Below, piece after piece: positions 1-6,458 of a stretch of 7,269 nt of DNA (within the stretch, counting starts at the first letter, position 1; each line of letters opens with the position of its first letter). The position numbers were made by a program, and so were the translations under genes. Below the pieces are notes generated by a model that was not told the origin of the DNA, searched no databases, and saw only the letters and a list, made by a program, of their open reading frames with translations. Origin of the DNA: DATKFM01 sp035544395. GTDB lineage: Bacteria > Pseudomonadota > Alphaproteobacteria > Dongiales > Dongiaceae. Location of the stretch: the NCBI GenBank assembly GCA_035544395.1, contig DATKFM010000032.1, positions 1 through 7,269 of the forward strand, written 5' to 3'.

Positions 1-62
1 CGGCATTGCCAGCCGATGAACTCCTTGCGCAGGAGCTGCGCCGCCTGCTGAGTCAGCACCAC
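1..62 (-). CDS. N-terminal fragment of a divergent gene, product unknown (cut by window edge)
   Basis: Reading the minus strand from GTG at 62 (or the adjacent GTG at 59) gives VVLTQQAAQLLRKEF followed by IGWQCR, still open at the window edge. The frame is open upstream as far as a stop at 93-95, with TTG at 84-86 as a further possible start. The composition (amphipathic Gln/Leu/Arg helix, then Trp-Gln-Cys-Arg) looks like a real protein start rather than a shadow frame, but only about 20 residues are visible. I see no clear Shine-Dalgarno sequence for either GTG. I do not recognise the family with certainty and assign no function. Its head-to-head position with the sox operon means it may share the intergenic control region. 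Confidence 0.35.
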   Translation of the reverse strand, partial: MVLTQQAAQLLRKEFIGWQC

Positions 63-141
63 ATTATGCGGGTTGCGATCAGGCAATCCTGTCTACCTTC
101 CTCAGAAAAAAATGTACCAGTTGCAACCAATTTTCGGCGAA

Positions 142-183
142 CCGCCCGGCTTCGGAAAGCGCCGGCGGAACCGGTCTGAAGCC
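142..183. repeat. Two overlapping, mutually exclusive hairpins
   Basis: The arms at 142-150 and 161-168 pair over eight base pairs with one bulged C and a 10-nt loop. The arms at 148-155 and 176-183 (core GGCTTC/GAAGCC) also pair. Both use bases 148-150, so only one can form at a time. There is no T-run directly after either hairpin on the plus strand, so this is not a simple terminator. It could be leader structure for the divergent gene or an operator, or it could be a chance result of GC-rich sequence. Confidence 0.25.
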
Positions 184-211
184 TGATTTCTCTGCACATC
201 GGTAATATTTC

Positions 212-240
212 TTGCCTGTCAGGAAACCTAACGCTAGCTT
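212..240 (+). promoter_or_regulatory. Weak candidate sigma-70-type promoter for the sox operon
   Basis: TTGCCT (212-217) and TAGCTT (235-240) are separated by 17 nt, which fits a housekeeping -35/-10 layout, but the matches are poor (about 4 of 6 and 3 of 6). Transcription would start near 247, placing the direct repeat at 269-287 just downstream, where a bound repressor could block it. The best-matching boxes in the gap are no stronger than this, so the true promoter may lie elsewhere or use another sigma factor. Confidence 0.2.
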
Positions 241-252
241 GCGCGAAGTCAA
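225..252 (-). promoter_or_regulatory. Candidate promoter for the divergent gene
   Basis: On the minus strand TTGACT (252-247) matches five of six -35 consensus bases. It is followed after 16 nt by TAGGTT (230-225), a weak -10. It overlaps the proposed plus-strand promoter, which would make the two transcription units compete or be co-regulated. Support is base pattern only. Confidence 0.2.
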
Positions 253-268
253 CCGGGCAAGCCGCCGC

Positions 269-287
269 GACCAATTTAGACCATTTT
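269..287 (+). promoter_or_regulatory. Helically phased direct repeat, possible operator
   Basis: GACCAATTT (269-277) and GACCATTTT (279-287) repeat with a 10-bp period, one helical turn, and differ at one base. A further ACCAATTT lies at 126-133. The pair sits about 70 bp upstream of the chosen soxB start, in locally AT-rich sequence within a GC-rich gap. Tandem half-sites on one DNA face are a common layout for regulator binding. The XRE-cupin protein encoded at the end of the operon is the obvious candidate ligand, but that is inference. Confidence 0.3.
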
Positions 288-354
288 GCCGCTCGCGGCG
301 CGGCCGCCCGGAAGTTCTGAGGACTGCTTAGCGCAAGCGGAGATCTGCCGCACC

Positions 355-1596
355 ATGCCTCTCGGTCTGCTGAAATACGGACTTCGCCGCAAATATCCGG
401 CGCAGCATCACTTCCCGCGCCCGAAGGAGCTGAAGAAAACCTACGACGTGGTGATCATCGGCGGCGGCGGCCATGGTCTCGCCACGGCGTTCTACCTGGC
501 GCGCGACTATGGCATCACCGACATCGCCGTGATCGAGAAGGGCTATCTCGCCGGCGGCAACACCGCCCGCAACACAGCGATCATCCGCTCCAACTATCTG
601 ACGCCGGAAGGCGTTGCCTTCTATGACGAGTCGGTGCGGCTCTATCAGGATCTCAGCAACGATTTCGATTACAACATCATGTATAGCGAGCGAGGCCATT
701 TCACGCTCGCCCACACCGACGCGGCCATGCGCACCAGCCGCTGGCGCGCCGAGGTCAACAAGCATCTGGGCGTCAATTCGGAATTGATCTACCGGGAAGA
801 TATCGCGCGGCTCTGCCCATCGATGAACCTGTCGGAAGATGCGCGCTATCCCGTGCTCGGTGCGCTGTACCACCCGCCGGGTTCCATCGCGCGCCATGAC
901 GCGGTGGCCTGGGGCTATGCCCGGGGTGCAGCGATGCGCGGCGTGCATATCCATACGCAGACCGAGGTCACCGGTCTGCTGATCGAGAACGGCACCATCA
1001 AGGGCGTGCACACAAACCGTGGCACCATCCACTGCAATCGCGCCATGCAGGCGGTGGCGGGTTCCACCTCGCTGATCGCCAAGATGGCCGGTTTCAGGCT
1101 GCCGATCCGCACCATCCCGCTGCAGGCCTGCGTCTCCGTGCCGTTGAAGCCGTTCCTGGATCAGATCGTGGTCTCCGGCAGCCTGCACATCTACATTTCC
1201 CAGTCCGCCCGTGGCGAATTGGTGATGGGCGGGTCCAGCGATCCCTATGGCGTCTACTCCACGCGCTCGACCTTGGATTTCAAGGAAGGGTTGATGGGTC
1301 ACATGCTCGAGCTGTTTCCCTTCCTCGACAATGTGACGCTGCTGCGCCAGTGGGCGGGCATGACCGACATGACGCCTGATTTCAGTCCGATCATGGGCCC
1401 GACACCGGTGCAGAACTACTACATAGATTCCGGCTGGGGCACCTGGGGCTTCAAGGCGACGCCGGTTTGCGGCAAGCGCATGGCCGAGATGGTGGCCACC
1501 GGTAAGGTGCCGGACATGATCGCGCCGTTCCGCCTCGATCGCTTCGTGGATTTCGCTCAGGTCGGCGAAAAAGGCGCAGCGTCGGTCGGGCATTGA
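355..1596 (+). CDS. soxB: Sarcosine oxidase-type beta subunit (FMN/FAD amine oxidoreductase)
   Basis: This is the catalytic subunit of a heterotetrameric sarcosine oxidase-like enzyme, which in the family oxidises a secondary N-methyl amine using covalent FMN. The protein is 413 aa, close to the usual 400-420. A Rossmann motif GGGGHG lies at residues 36-41 after DVVII. His181 in ARHDAVAWG matches the histidine that covalently binds FMN in characterised SoxB. Lys367 in GFKATP matches the substrate-carboxylate lysine region of the MSOX family, and NTARNT...IIRSNYL near the N-terminus matches the substrate-side loop. I chose ATG 355: the open frame extends to a TTG at 286, but those 23 extra residues do not resemble the family and would cover the direct repeat. 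A GGAG at 339-342 is rather far (12 nt). It is the first gene of the operon. GTWGFKATP, where the usual form has GTGGFKATP (from memory), and the C-terminus GEKGAASVGH suggest a distinct clade, possibly oxidising another N-methyl amino acid. Confidence 0.93.
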   Translation: MPLGLLKYGLRRKYPAQHHFPRPKELKKTYDVVIIGGGGHGLATAFYLARDYGITDIAVIEKGYLAGGNTARNTAIIRSNYLTPEGVAFYDESVRLYQDLSNDFDYNIMYSERGHFTLAHTDAAMRTSRWRAEVNKHLGVNSELIYREDIARLCPSMNLSEDARYPVLGALYHPPGSIARHDAVAWGYARGAAMRGVHIHTQTEVTGLLIENGTIKGVHTNRGTIHCNRAMQAVAGSTSLIAKMAGFRLPIRTIPLQACVSVPLKPFLDQIVVSGSLHIYISQSARGELVMGGSSDPYGVYSTRSTLDFKEGLMGHMLELFPFLDNVTLLRQWAGMTDMTPDFSPIMGPTPVQNYYIDSGWGTWGFKATPVCGKRMAEMVATGKVPDMIAPFRLDRFVDFAQVGEKGAASVGH

Positions 1597-1606
1597 GAGG
1601 CGCGCC

Positions 1607-1909
1607 ATGAAAATTCTCAATTGTCCGCTGAACGGTCCGCGCAACATCTCCGAATTCGTCTGGGGTGGCGAGGTGCGGGAGATGCCCAACCCCGACGATC
1701 TGGCTGATCGCGACTGGGGCGCCTGGGTGTTCCTGGAGAATAACACCGCCGGTGTTATCCGCGAGTGGTGGTGCCATGTGCCCACGTCTTTCTGGTTCAT
1801 CGCCGAACGCAACACGGTGACCGATGAAATCATCAAGACCTATCCGGCCGGCGAGATGTTCAAGCAGCGCCGCGAGTTCGCCGCCAAGGCCAAAGCTGGC
1901 GAGGGCTGA
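1607..1909 (+). CDS. soxD: Sarcosine oxidase-type delta subunit, variant lacking the full zinc site
   Basis: This small 100-aa subunit lies between soxB and soxA, where soxD always sits in soxBDAG operons. In the structurally known enzyme the delta subunit binds zinc through Cys6, Cys9, His59 and Cys63. Here Cys6 is kept, but the usual CPYCG reads CPLNG, so position 9 is Asn. By eye, His57 aligns with the zinc histidine, while the last cysteine is replaced by the TSFWF segment, leaving only a non-aligned Cys56. Family features kept are the REWW...H segment, ERNTVTDE (67-74) and the following TYPAGE. AGAGG at 1596-1600 gives a good ribosome site 6 nt before ATG, 10 nt after the soxB stop. It probably has a structural role in assembly. 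Membership of the delta family is firm from context; loss of zinc is a prediction. Confidence 0.88.
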   Translation: MKILNCPLNGPRNISEFVWGGEVREMPNPDDLADRDWGAWVFLENNTAGVIREWWCHVPTSFWFIAERNTVTDEIIKTYPAGEMFKQRREFAAKAKAGEG

Positions 1910-1911
1910 AG

Positions 1912-4827
1912 ATGACCGGCATCAACCGCCTTGCTTCACCCCACGGCCGGCTGGTCGACCGCAGCCGGGAGATTGAATTCACTTTCGAAGGGCAGGCCTT
2001 CACGGGTCTCGCTGGCGACACCATTGCCAGTGCGCTGGCCGCCAACGACGCCTGGATCCTGTCTCGCTCGTTCAAATATCACCGGCCGCGCGGCATCCTC
2101 ACCATGGCGGGCATGGACGCGAACACGCTGGTGCAAGTGGGCGATGAGCCGAGCGTGCTTGCCGACCGCCGCTTAATCTCCGACGGCCTTTCGGTCACCG
2201 GCCAGAACTATGTTGGCAGCCTGTTCAACGACCGCGATGCCTGGATGGATCGCATCGGCCGCTTCCTCCCGGTAGGCTTCTACTACAAGGCCTTCTATAA
2301 GCCGAAGGGCGCCTGGAAGCGCTGGGAGCCTTACATCCGCCGCAAAGCCGGCCTGGGCGTGGTGAACACCGCAGCCCACCACGGTTATTTCGACAAGCAG
2401 TATCTGTTTGCCGACGTCGCGGTGATCGGCGGTGGACCGGCCGGCATTGCCGCTGCGCTGGAAGCCGCGAAAGGCGGCGGTGAGGTCATCCTCATTGACG
2501 AGAACGCAGCGCTCGGCGGTTCGCTCACCTATGCGCGCTTCGATGCCTCCGGGCAGCGCGGCCTGCGCCAGGCGGCAGAACTAACCACGGCTCTGCCAGC
2601 CGCCGGCAACATCCGCGTGATGACCGGCACCACTTGCAACGGCCTATTCTCCGACAGCTGGCTGGCGCTAGTGAAGGGCACGCGGCTCTACAAGCTGCGC
2701 GCGAAATCGGTGGTGATCGCCACGGGCTCCCTCGAGCAGCCCGCCGTGTTCCGCCACAACGACTTGCCGGGCGTGATGATGGGCTCGGCGGCGCAGCGCC
2801 TGATCCGCCACTACGGCATCCGGCCCGGCCGGCGCGCCGTCGTGCTGACCGCGAACTCGGATGGTTACGGCGTGGCGCTGGATCTCGCCGAAGCCGGTGT
2901 TCAGCTCCAGGCTATCGTCGATCTGCGGACCGACACCGGCACCTCGGAAACCGTCACCGCCGTCAATGAACTTGGCGTGCCTATTCTCACCGGCTGCACC
3001 GTCTCGGAGATGATGCACAGCCAGGGCAAGCATCACATCACCGCCGCCCTGATCTCCCGCATCACCGGCGAGGGAACCTGCGAGAAAGCGGCACGCACGA
3101 TCGAATGCGATCTGCTCTGCATGTCCGTCGGCTATACGCCCACATCCCATTTGCTGCACCATCTAAACGCCAAGTTCGCCTACAACAAATCGACCGCGAT
3201 GTTCGAGGTGGCGTCTCTGCCTGCCCATGTCATTGCCGCGGGCTCGGTCGCGGGCACCTACAATCTCGACGCCGTGATCCAGGACGGCCGCCGCGCCGGA
3301 TGGCTGGCGGCGCGGGATGCCGGGCTGAAGTCGGAGGGCGAGCCGGCCGCGCCGGCCTCCAAAGGTAATCTCGGCGTCACCCATCCCTGGCCGATTTTCA
3401 ATCACCCGAAGGGCAGGGACTTCGTCGATTTCGACGAGGATCTGCAGGTGAAGGACCTGAAGAACGGCGCCGCCGACGGCTATGACGATATCGAGTTGCT
3501 GAAGCGCTATTCCACCGTCGGCATGGGCCCGTCCCAGGGCAAGCATTCCGCCGTCACTGCCGCCCGCGTCCTCGCCAAGGAAACCGGCCGCGACCTTGCC
3601 AGCCTCAGCGTCACAACCCAGCGCCCGCCCTTCGTACCGGAAAAGATCGGGCTGCTCGGCGGCCGCGTCTTCGACCCCGAACGGCGCACCGCCATGCATC
3701 ACCGTCACCTGGAACTTGGCGCGCGGATGATGCCTGCGGGCGTCTGGTGGCGTCCGGCCTATTATGGCCGCAAGGAAGACCGCGAGCAGGCAATCACCGC
3801 CGAGGTGAAGAACGTTCGCGAGAATGTCGGCCTGATCGACGTGTCGACGCTTGGCGGCCTGGATATCCGCGGCCCCGATGCCGCCGAGTTCATCAACCGC
3901 ATGTACACCTTCAGCTACGCCAAGCTGCCGGTCGGCAAGTCACGCTATGTCCTGATGACCGATCAGTCGGGGGCGGTCATCGATGACGGCGTCGCCTGCC
4001 GCTTCCATGACGAGCATTTCTACGTCACCGCCACGACCAGCGGCGTCGATGGCGTCTACCGTCTGATGTTGTTCTGGAACGCGCAATGGCGGCTGGATGT
4101 GGACGTCGCCAATGTCACCGCTGCCTATGCCGGCGTCAACATTGCCGGCCCGCGCGCGCGCCAGGTGTTGCAGCGCCTGTGCAACGACGTCGATCTCTCG
4201 GCCGAAGCCTTCCCCTATCTCGGCGTGCGCATGGGCACGGTCGCCGGTGTGCCGGCGCGGCTGCTGCGCGTCGGCTTCGTCGGTGAGCTCGGCTATGAAA
4301 TCCACATGCCCGCCCACTATGGCGAACATGTCTGGGACGCGCTGATGGAGGCGGGACAGCCCTTCAACATCAAGCCATTTGGCGTCGAAGCCCAGCGTGT
4401 GCTGCGCCTGGAGAAAGGCCACATCATCATCGGCCAGGATACCGACGGGCTGACACATCCGTACGAAGCCGACATGGCCTGGGCGGTCAGCAAGGCGAAA
4501 CCCTATTTCATGGGCCAGAAATCGATCGAGATCCAGAATGCCCGCGGCCTGACCCGCAAGCTGGTGGGTTTCACCATCGATGATCCGGCAGCGCCGGTGC
4601 CTGAGGAGTGCCACCTGACGCTCCGCGGCGACACCATCGTCGGTCGCGTGACCTCGGCCGTGCGCTCCCTCAGCCTCGGCCGCATCGTCGGCCTTGCCTA
4701 TGTGGCGCCGGAACAGGCCGCCGCCGGCAGCAGCTTTGACATCAAGGTCGACGGCGGCCGCATCATCCAGGGCAAGGTGGTGCCGATCCCCTTCTACGAT
4801 CCGAAGAACCAGCGGCAGGAGATGTAG
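1912..4827 (+). CDS. soxA: Sarcosine oxidase-type alpha subunit (NAD-binding, folate-linked)
   Basis: This large 971-aa subunit is of normal length for the family (about 965-1000). Domains in order are: a ferredoxin-like N-terminal domain (about 12-100, with RSFKYHRPRGIL) that has no iron-sulphur cysteines, as usual for SoxA; a two-part dinucleotide-binding domain with GGGPAG at 173-178 and IATGS at 269-273; the SoxA A3-type linker with FVDFDED (504-510) and RYSTVGMGPSQGK (532-544), which occupies the place of a BFD-like Fe-S motif in related enzymes; and a C-terminal aminomethyltransferase (GcvT) domain from about 594, with GVEAQRVLRLEKG (824-836) and IGQDTDG (840-846). In the known enzyme this subunit binds NAD and passes the one-carbon unit to tetrahydrofolate, giving 5,10-methylene-THF. 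ATG lies 2 nt after the soxD stop, with GAGGG at 1901-1905 inside soxD, so translation is probably coupled. Confidence 0.95.
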   Translation: MTGINRLASPHGRLVDRSREIEFTFEGQAFTGLAGDTIASALAANDAWILSRSFKYHRPRGILTMAGMDANTLVQVGDEPSVLADRRLISDGLSVTGQNYVGSLFNDRDAWMDRIGRFLPVGFYYKAFYKPKGAWKRWEPYIRRKAGLGVVNTAAHHGYFDKQYLFADVAVIGGGPAGIAAALEAAKGGGEVILIDENAALGGSLTYARFDASGQRGLRQAAELTTALPAAGNIRVMTGTTCNGLFSDSWLALVKGTRLYKLRAKSVVIATGSLEQPAVFRHNDLPGVMMGSAAQRLIRHYGIRPGRRAVVLTANSDGYGVALDLAEAGVQLQAIVDLRTDTGTSETVTAVNELGVPILTGCTVSEMMHSQGKHHITAALISRITGEGTCEKAARTIECDLLCMSVGYTPTSHLLHHLNAKFAYNKSTAMFEVASLPAHVIAAGSVAGTYNLDAVIQDGRRAGWLAARDAGLKSEGEPAAPASKGNLGVTHPWPIFNHPKGRDFVDFDEDLQVKDLKNGAADGYDDIELLKRYSTVGMGPSQGKHSAVTAARVLAKETGRDLASLSVTTQRPPFVPEKIGLLGGRVFDPERRTAMHHRHLELGARMMPAGVWWRPAYYGRKEDREQAITAEVKNVRENVGLIDVSTLGGLDIRGPDAAEFINRMYTFSYAKLPVGKSRYVLMTDQSGAVIDDGVACRFHDEHFYVTATTSGVDGVYRLMLFWNAQWRLDVDVANVTAAYAGVNIAGPRARQVLQRLCNDVDLSAEAFPYLGVRMGTVAGVPARLLRVGFVGELGYEIHMPAHYGEHVWDALMEAGQPFNIKPFGVEAQRVLRLEKGHIIIGQDTDGLTHPYEADMAWAVSKAKPYFMGQKSIEIQNARGLTRKLVGFTIDDPAAPVPEECHLTLRGDTIVGRVTSAVRSLSLGRIVGLAYVAPEQAAAGSSFDIKVDGGRIIQGKVVPIPFYDPKNQRQEM

Positions 4828-4829
4828 CG

Positions 4830-5564
4830 ATGGTCGCCGCTGCAATTCCGCTTTCGCCATCACCCGGTACCCGGCGCAGCTTCGTCCATCGCGTCCTGCA
4901 GCAGACGGGCGCTCGGTTCGATCGCATCGGCGATGGCCTCGTCGCCATGGAGTATGAGCGCGCCGCCGACGAAACGGCGCAAGCAATGCAGATGGGCCTT
5001 GCCGATCTTTCCGTCCTGCCCCGCACCGGCTTCAAGGGTACGGGCACGGTGGAATGGCTCGCCGCCCAGGGCCTCAGAATCGGCGTCGACAGCAACATCG
5101 CCTACCGCCAGAGCGGCGGCGAACTGGCCGCTCGGCTCGCGCCGACGGAGATCTTCCTCGTTGACGATCTCGCCGCCACCGGCCGCCTGATCGCCCAGCT
5201 CAACGGCGCCTGGGCCTGGACAGCGGAGCGGCCGCGCAAGCTGATCGGCTATCCTATGCCGAGATCCGAGAGTCACGCCTGGTTCACGGTTACCGGAGAG
5301 AAATCGCCAGCCATGTTCGCCAAGATTTGCGGCGTCGATTTACGGCCGGCGCACTTTGCGAACGGCCGCATCGCCCAGACTTCCCTGGCCAAGATGAGCG
5401 GGATCATCATTCGTGCCGATCTCGGCCGCACACCCGCCTATTATGTTCTCGCCGACAGCGCCTCCGCCGAATATCTTTGGGGCTGTCTGATGGACGCGAT
5501 GGAGGAATTCTCCGGAGCGCCTGTCGGGCTATTGGCCCTAAGGCAATTGGCGGGCGGCGGGTGA
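4830..5564 (+). CDS. soxG: Sarcosine oxidase-type gamma subunit (GcvT/YgfZ fold)
   Basis: This is the fourth subunit of the tetramer. The 244-aa protein is longer than many SoxG (about 185-210) and belongs by pattern to the GcvT/YgfZ-like fold: GLADLSVLPRTGFKG (56-70) matches the fold's GLxDLS...G segment, and GRIAQTSLAKMSGIII (179-194) is the region that SoxG proteins keep (usually VARTRLAxV in form). Its job in the family is to support assembly and flavin binding near the SoxA C-terminal domain; no separate active site is apparent. A strong AGGAG (4817-4821) lies inside the soxA 3' end, 8 nt before ATG, and only 2 nt separate the two genes. SoxG is the most diverged subunit in sequence, so the name rests partly on operon position. 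Confidence 0.85.
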   Translation: MVAAAIPLSPSPGTRRSFVHRVLQQTGARFDRIGDGLVAMEYERAADETAQAMQMGLADLSVLPRTGFKGTGTVEWLAAQGLRIGVDSNIAYRQSGGELAARLAPTEIFLVDDLAATGRLIAQLNGAWAWTAERPRKLIGYPMPRSESHAWFTVTGEKSPAMFAKICGVDLRPAHFANGRIAQTSLAKMSGIIIRADLGRTPAYYVLADSASAEYLWGCLMDAMEEFSGAPVGLLALRQLAGGG

Positions 5565-6265
5565 GGAAAGGCACGGCAAAGCGGAAAGACGGAGCTCAGC
5601 GGCGGCCGCCTCCGGCACCGGCCGGACGCGCGCGCGCCAAGGCGCAGCCGGAATTCCAGGATCCCCACAAGCTACGCAGCCCCGCCAACAGCCAGCTCGA
5701 AACCGCCATCGGCCGCGAGGTCCGCGAATTCCGCAAGAAGCTGGACATGACCGTGGCCCAGCTTGCCGGCCAGGCGAAACTCTCCGCCGGCATGCTGTCG
5801 AAGATCGAGAATGGCATGACCTCGCCGTCGCTGGACACGCTGCAGGCGCTGTCGAAGGCGCTCCATGTTCCGGTCACCGCCTTCTTCCGCCGCTACGAGG
5901 AAGAACGCGACGCCACCTTCGTACCGGCGGGGCAGGGGCTCAAGATCGAACGCCGCGGCACGCGCGCCGGCCACCAGTACCAGCTCCTCGGCCACACCCA
6001 GCGGCGAAATATCGCCGTCGAGCCCTACATGATTACGCTGACCGAGCAGTCCGACGTCTTCCCCATCTTCCAGCATGCGGGTGTCGAGTTCCTCTATATG
6101 CTGGAAGGCGAAGTCGGCTACCGCCACGGCAACAAGACCTACGTGATGAAGCCCGGCGATTCCCTGTTCTTCGACGCCGACGTCCCTCACGGCCCCGACG
6201 AACTGCGCAAACTGCCGATCCGCTTTCTCTCCATCATCTGTTATGCGAGAGAGGAGGAGTCGTGA
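5561..6265 (+). CDS. XRE-family transcriptional regulator with C-terminal cupin domain
   Basis: This is a 234-aa DNA-binding regulator. Residues 1-50 are basic and Pro/Ala-rich, probably disordered. A helix-turn-helix lies at about 64-85 (TVAQLAGQAKLSAGMLSKIENG), with SPSLDTLQALSKAL after it. A cupin effector domain spans about 165-230: His172 and Glu176 in HAGVEFLYMLEGEV, and PGDSLFFDADVPH with His210, are the likely metal or ligand residues. The open frame runs back into soxG, but GTG 5561 is the best start because it overlaps the soxG stop as GTGA, a typical coupled arrangement; no clear Shine-Dalgarno is present, so it may depend on re-initiation. XRE-cupin proteins usually control nearby catabolic genes in response to a small molecule, so this one probably regulates the sox operon, its own synthesis, or the divergent gene. 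The effector is unknown. Confidence 0.9.
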   Translation: MRKGTAKRKDGAQRRPPPAPAGRARAKAQPEFQDPHKLRSPANSQLETAIGREVREFRKKLDMTVAQLAGQAKLSAGMLSKIENGMTSPSLDTLQALSKALHVPVTAFFRRYEEERDATFVPAGQGLKIERRGTRAGHQYQLLGHTQRRNIAVEPYMITLTEQSDVFPIFQHAGVEFLYMLEGEVGYRHGNKTYVMKPGDSLFFDADVPHGPDELRKLPIRFLSIICYAREEES

Positions 6266-6458
6266 GTGAGCTGATTGTAATTTCGCTCTGAAACCTTGAA
6301 CCACAGAGGCACAGACAATCACGGAGAAGATGTAGAGGCCACCGGCGGGCGCCCTCCTTCCCGCGGCACCAACAGCAAGAAATGATTAAATCAACACTTC
6401 GCGCAAGACCGGAGTGAACGCCGTTCGGCCCCACAAGAATCCTTTTTTCGTTGCGCCG
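6266..6458. other. Convergent intergenic gap without a clear terminator
   Basis: The gap separates the 3' ends of the plus-strand operon and the minus-strand VOC gene. It contains the CACAGAG tract, a GCGGG/CCCGC pairing (6345-6349 and 6360-6364) with a 10-nt loop but no T-run after it, a short AT-rich patch (6381-6395) and a six-T run (6443-6448). The T-run is preceded only by a weak five-pair stem about 15 nt away (6409-6413 with 6424-6428). I cannot call a confident intrinsic terminator for either strand. Confidence 0.4.
6299..6329. repeat. CACAGAG-type degenerate tandem repeat
   Basis: The tract contains CACAGAGG (6302-6309), CACAGACA (6310-6317) and CACGGAGA (6320-6327), preceded by AAC. 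This resembles the ACCACAGAG-style intergenic tracts found dispersed in many proteobacterial genomes. It sits in the gap after the regulator stop. Only three degenerate units are present, so it may be a decayed copy. Confidence 0.4.

Noticed and set aside
120..127. Perfect 8-bp palindrome GTTGCAAC as an operator
   Set aside because: It does not extend beyond eight bases and there is no second copy in the gap, so chance is a sufficient explanation.
53..274. A 73-codon minus-strand open frame in the intergenic region
   Set aside because: It has no family-like pattern, overlaps the repeats and hairpins, and ends out of frame with the more credible divergent gene start at 62.
286..354. Longer soxB beginning at TTG 286
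   Set aside because: The 23 extra residues do not resemble SoxB N-termini, the start codon is rare and lies inside the direct repeat; ATG 355 fits the family.
63..354. Glycine or tetrahydrofolate riboswitch upstream of the operon
   Set aside because: One-carbon operons often carry these, but I found none of the conserved core sequences; the visible hairpins do not match either fold.
328..1836. A 502-codon open frame antisense to soxB and soxD
   Set aside because: It mirrors the codon structure of GC-rich soxB, its translation is rich in Arg, His, Gly and Ala without recognisable motifs, and it runs across two well-supported genes.
3940..4986. A 348-codon open frame antisense to soxA and the start of soxG
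   Set aside because: Same shadow effect of high-GC third positions; low-complexity translation with no domain pattern, opposite a clear aminomethyltransferase domain.
6409..6448. Intrinsic terminator after the regulator ending in the six-T run
   Set aside because: The only nearby stem has five pairs including a wobble and lies about 15 nt before the T-run, too weak and too distant for a standard terminator.
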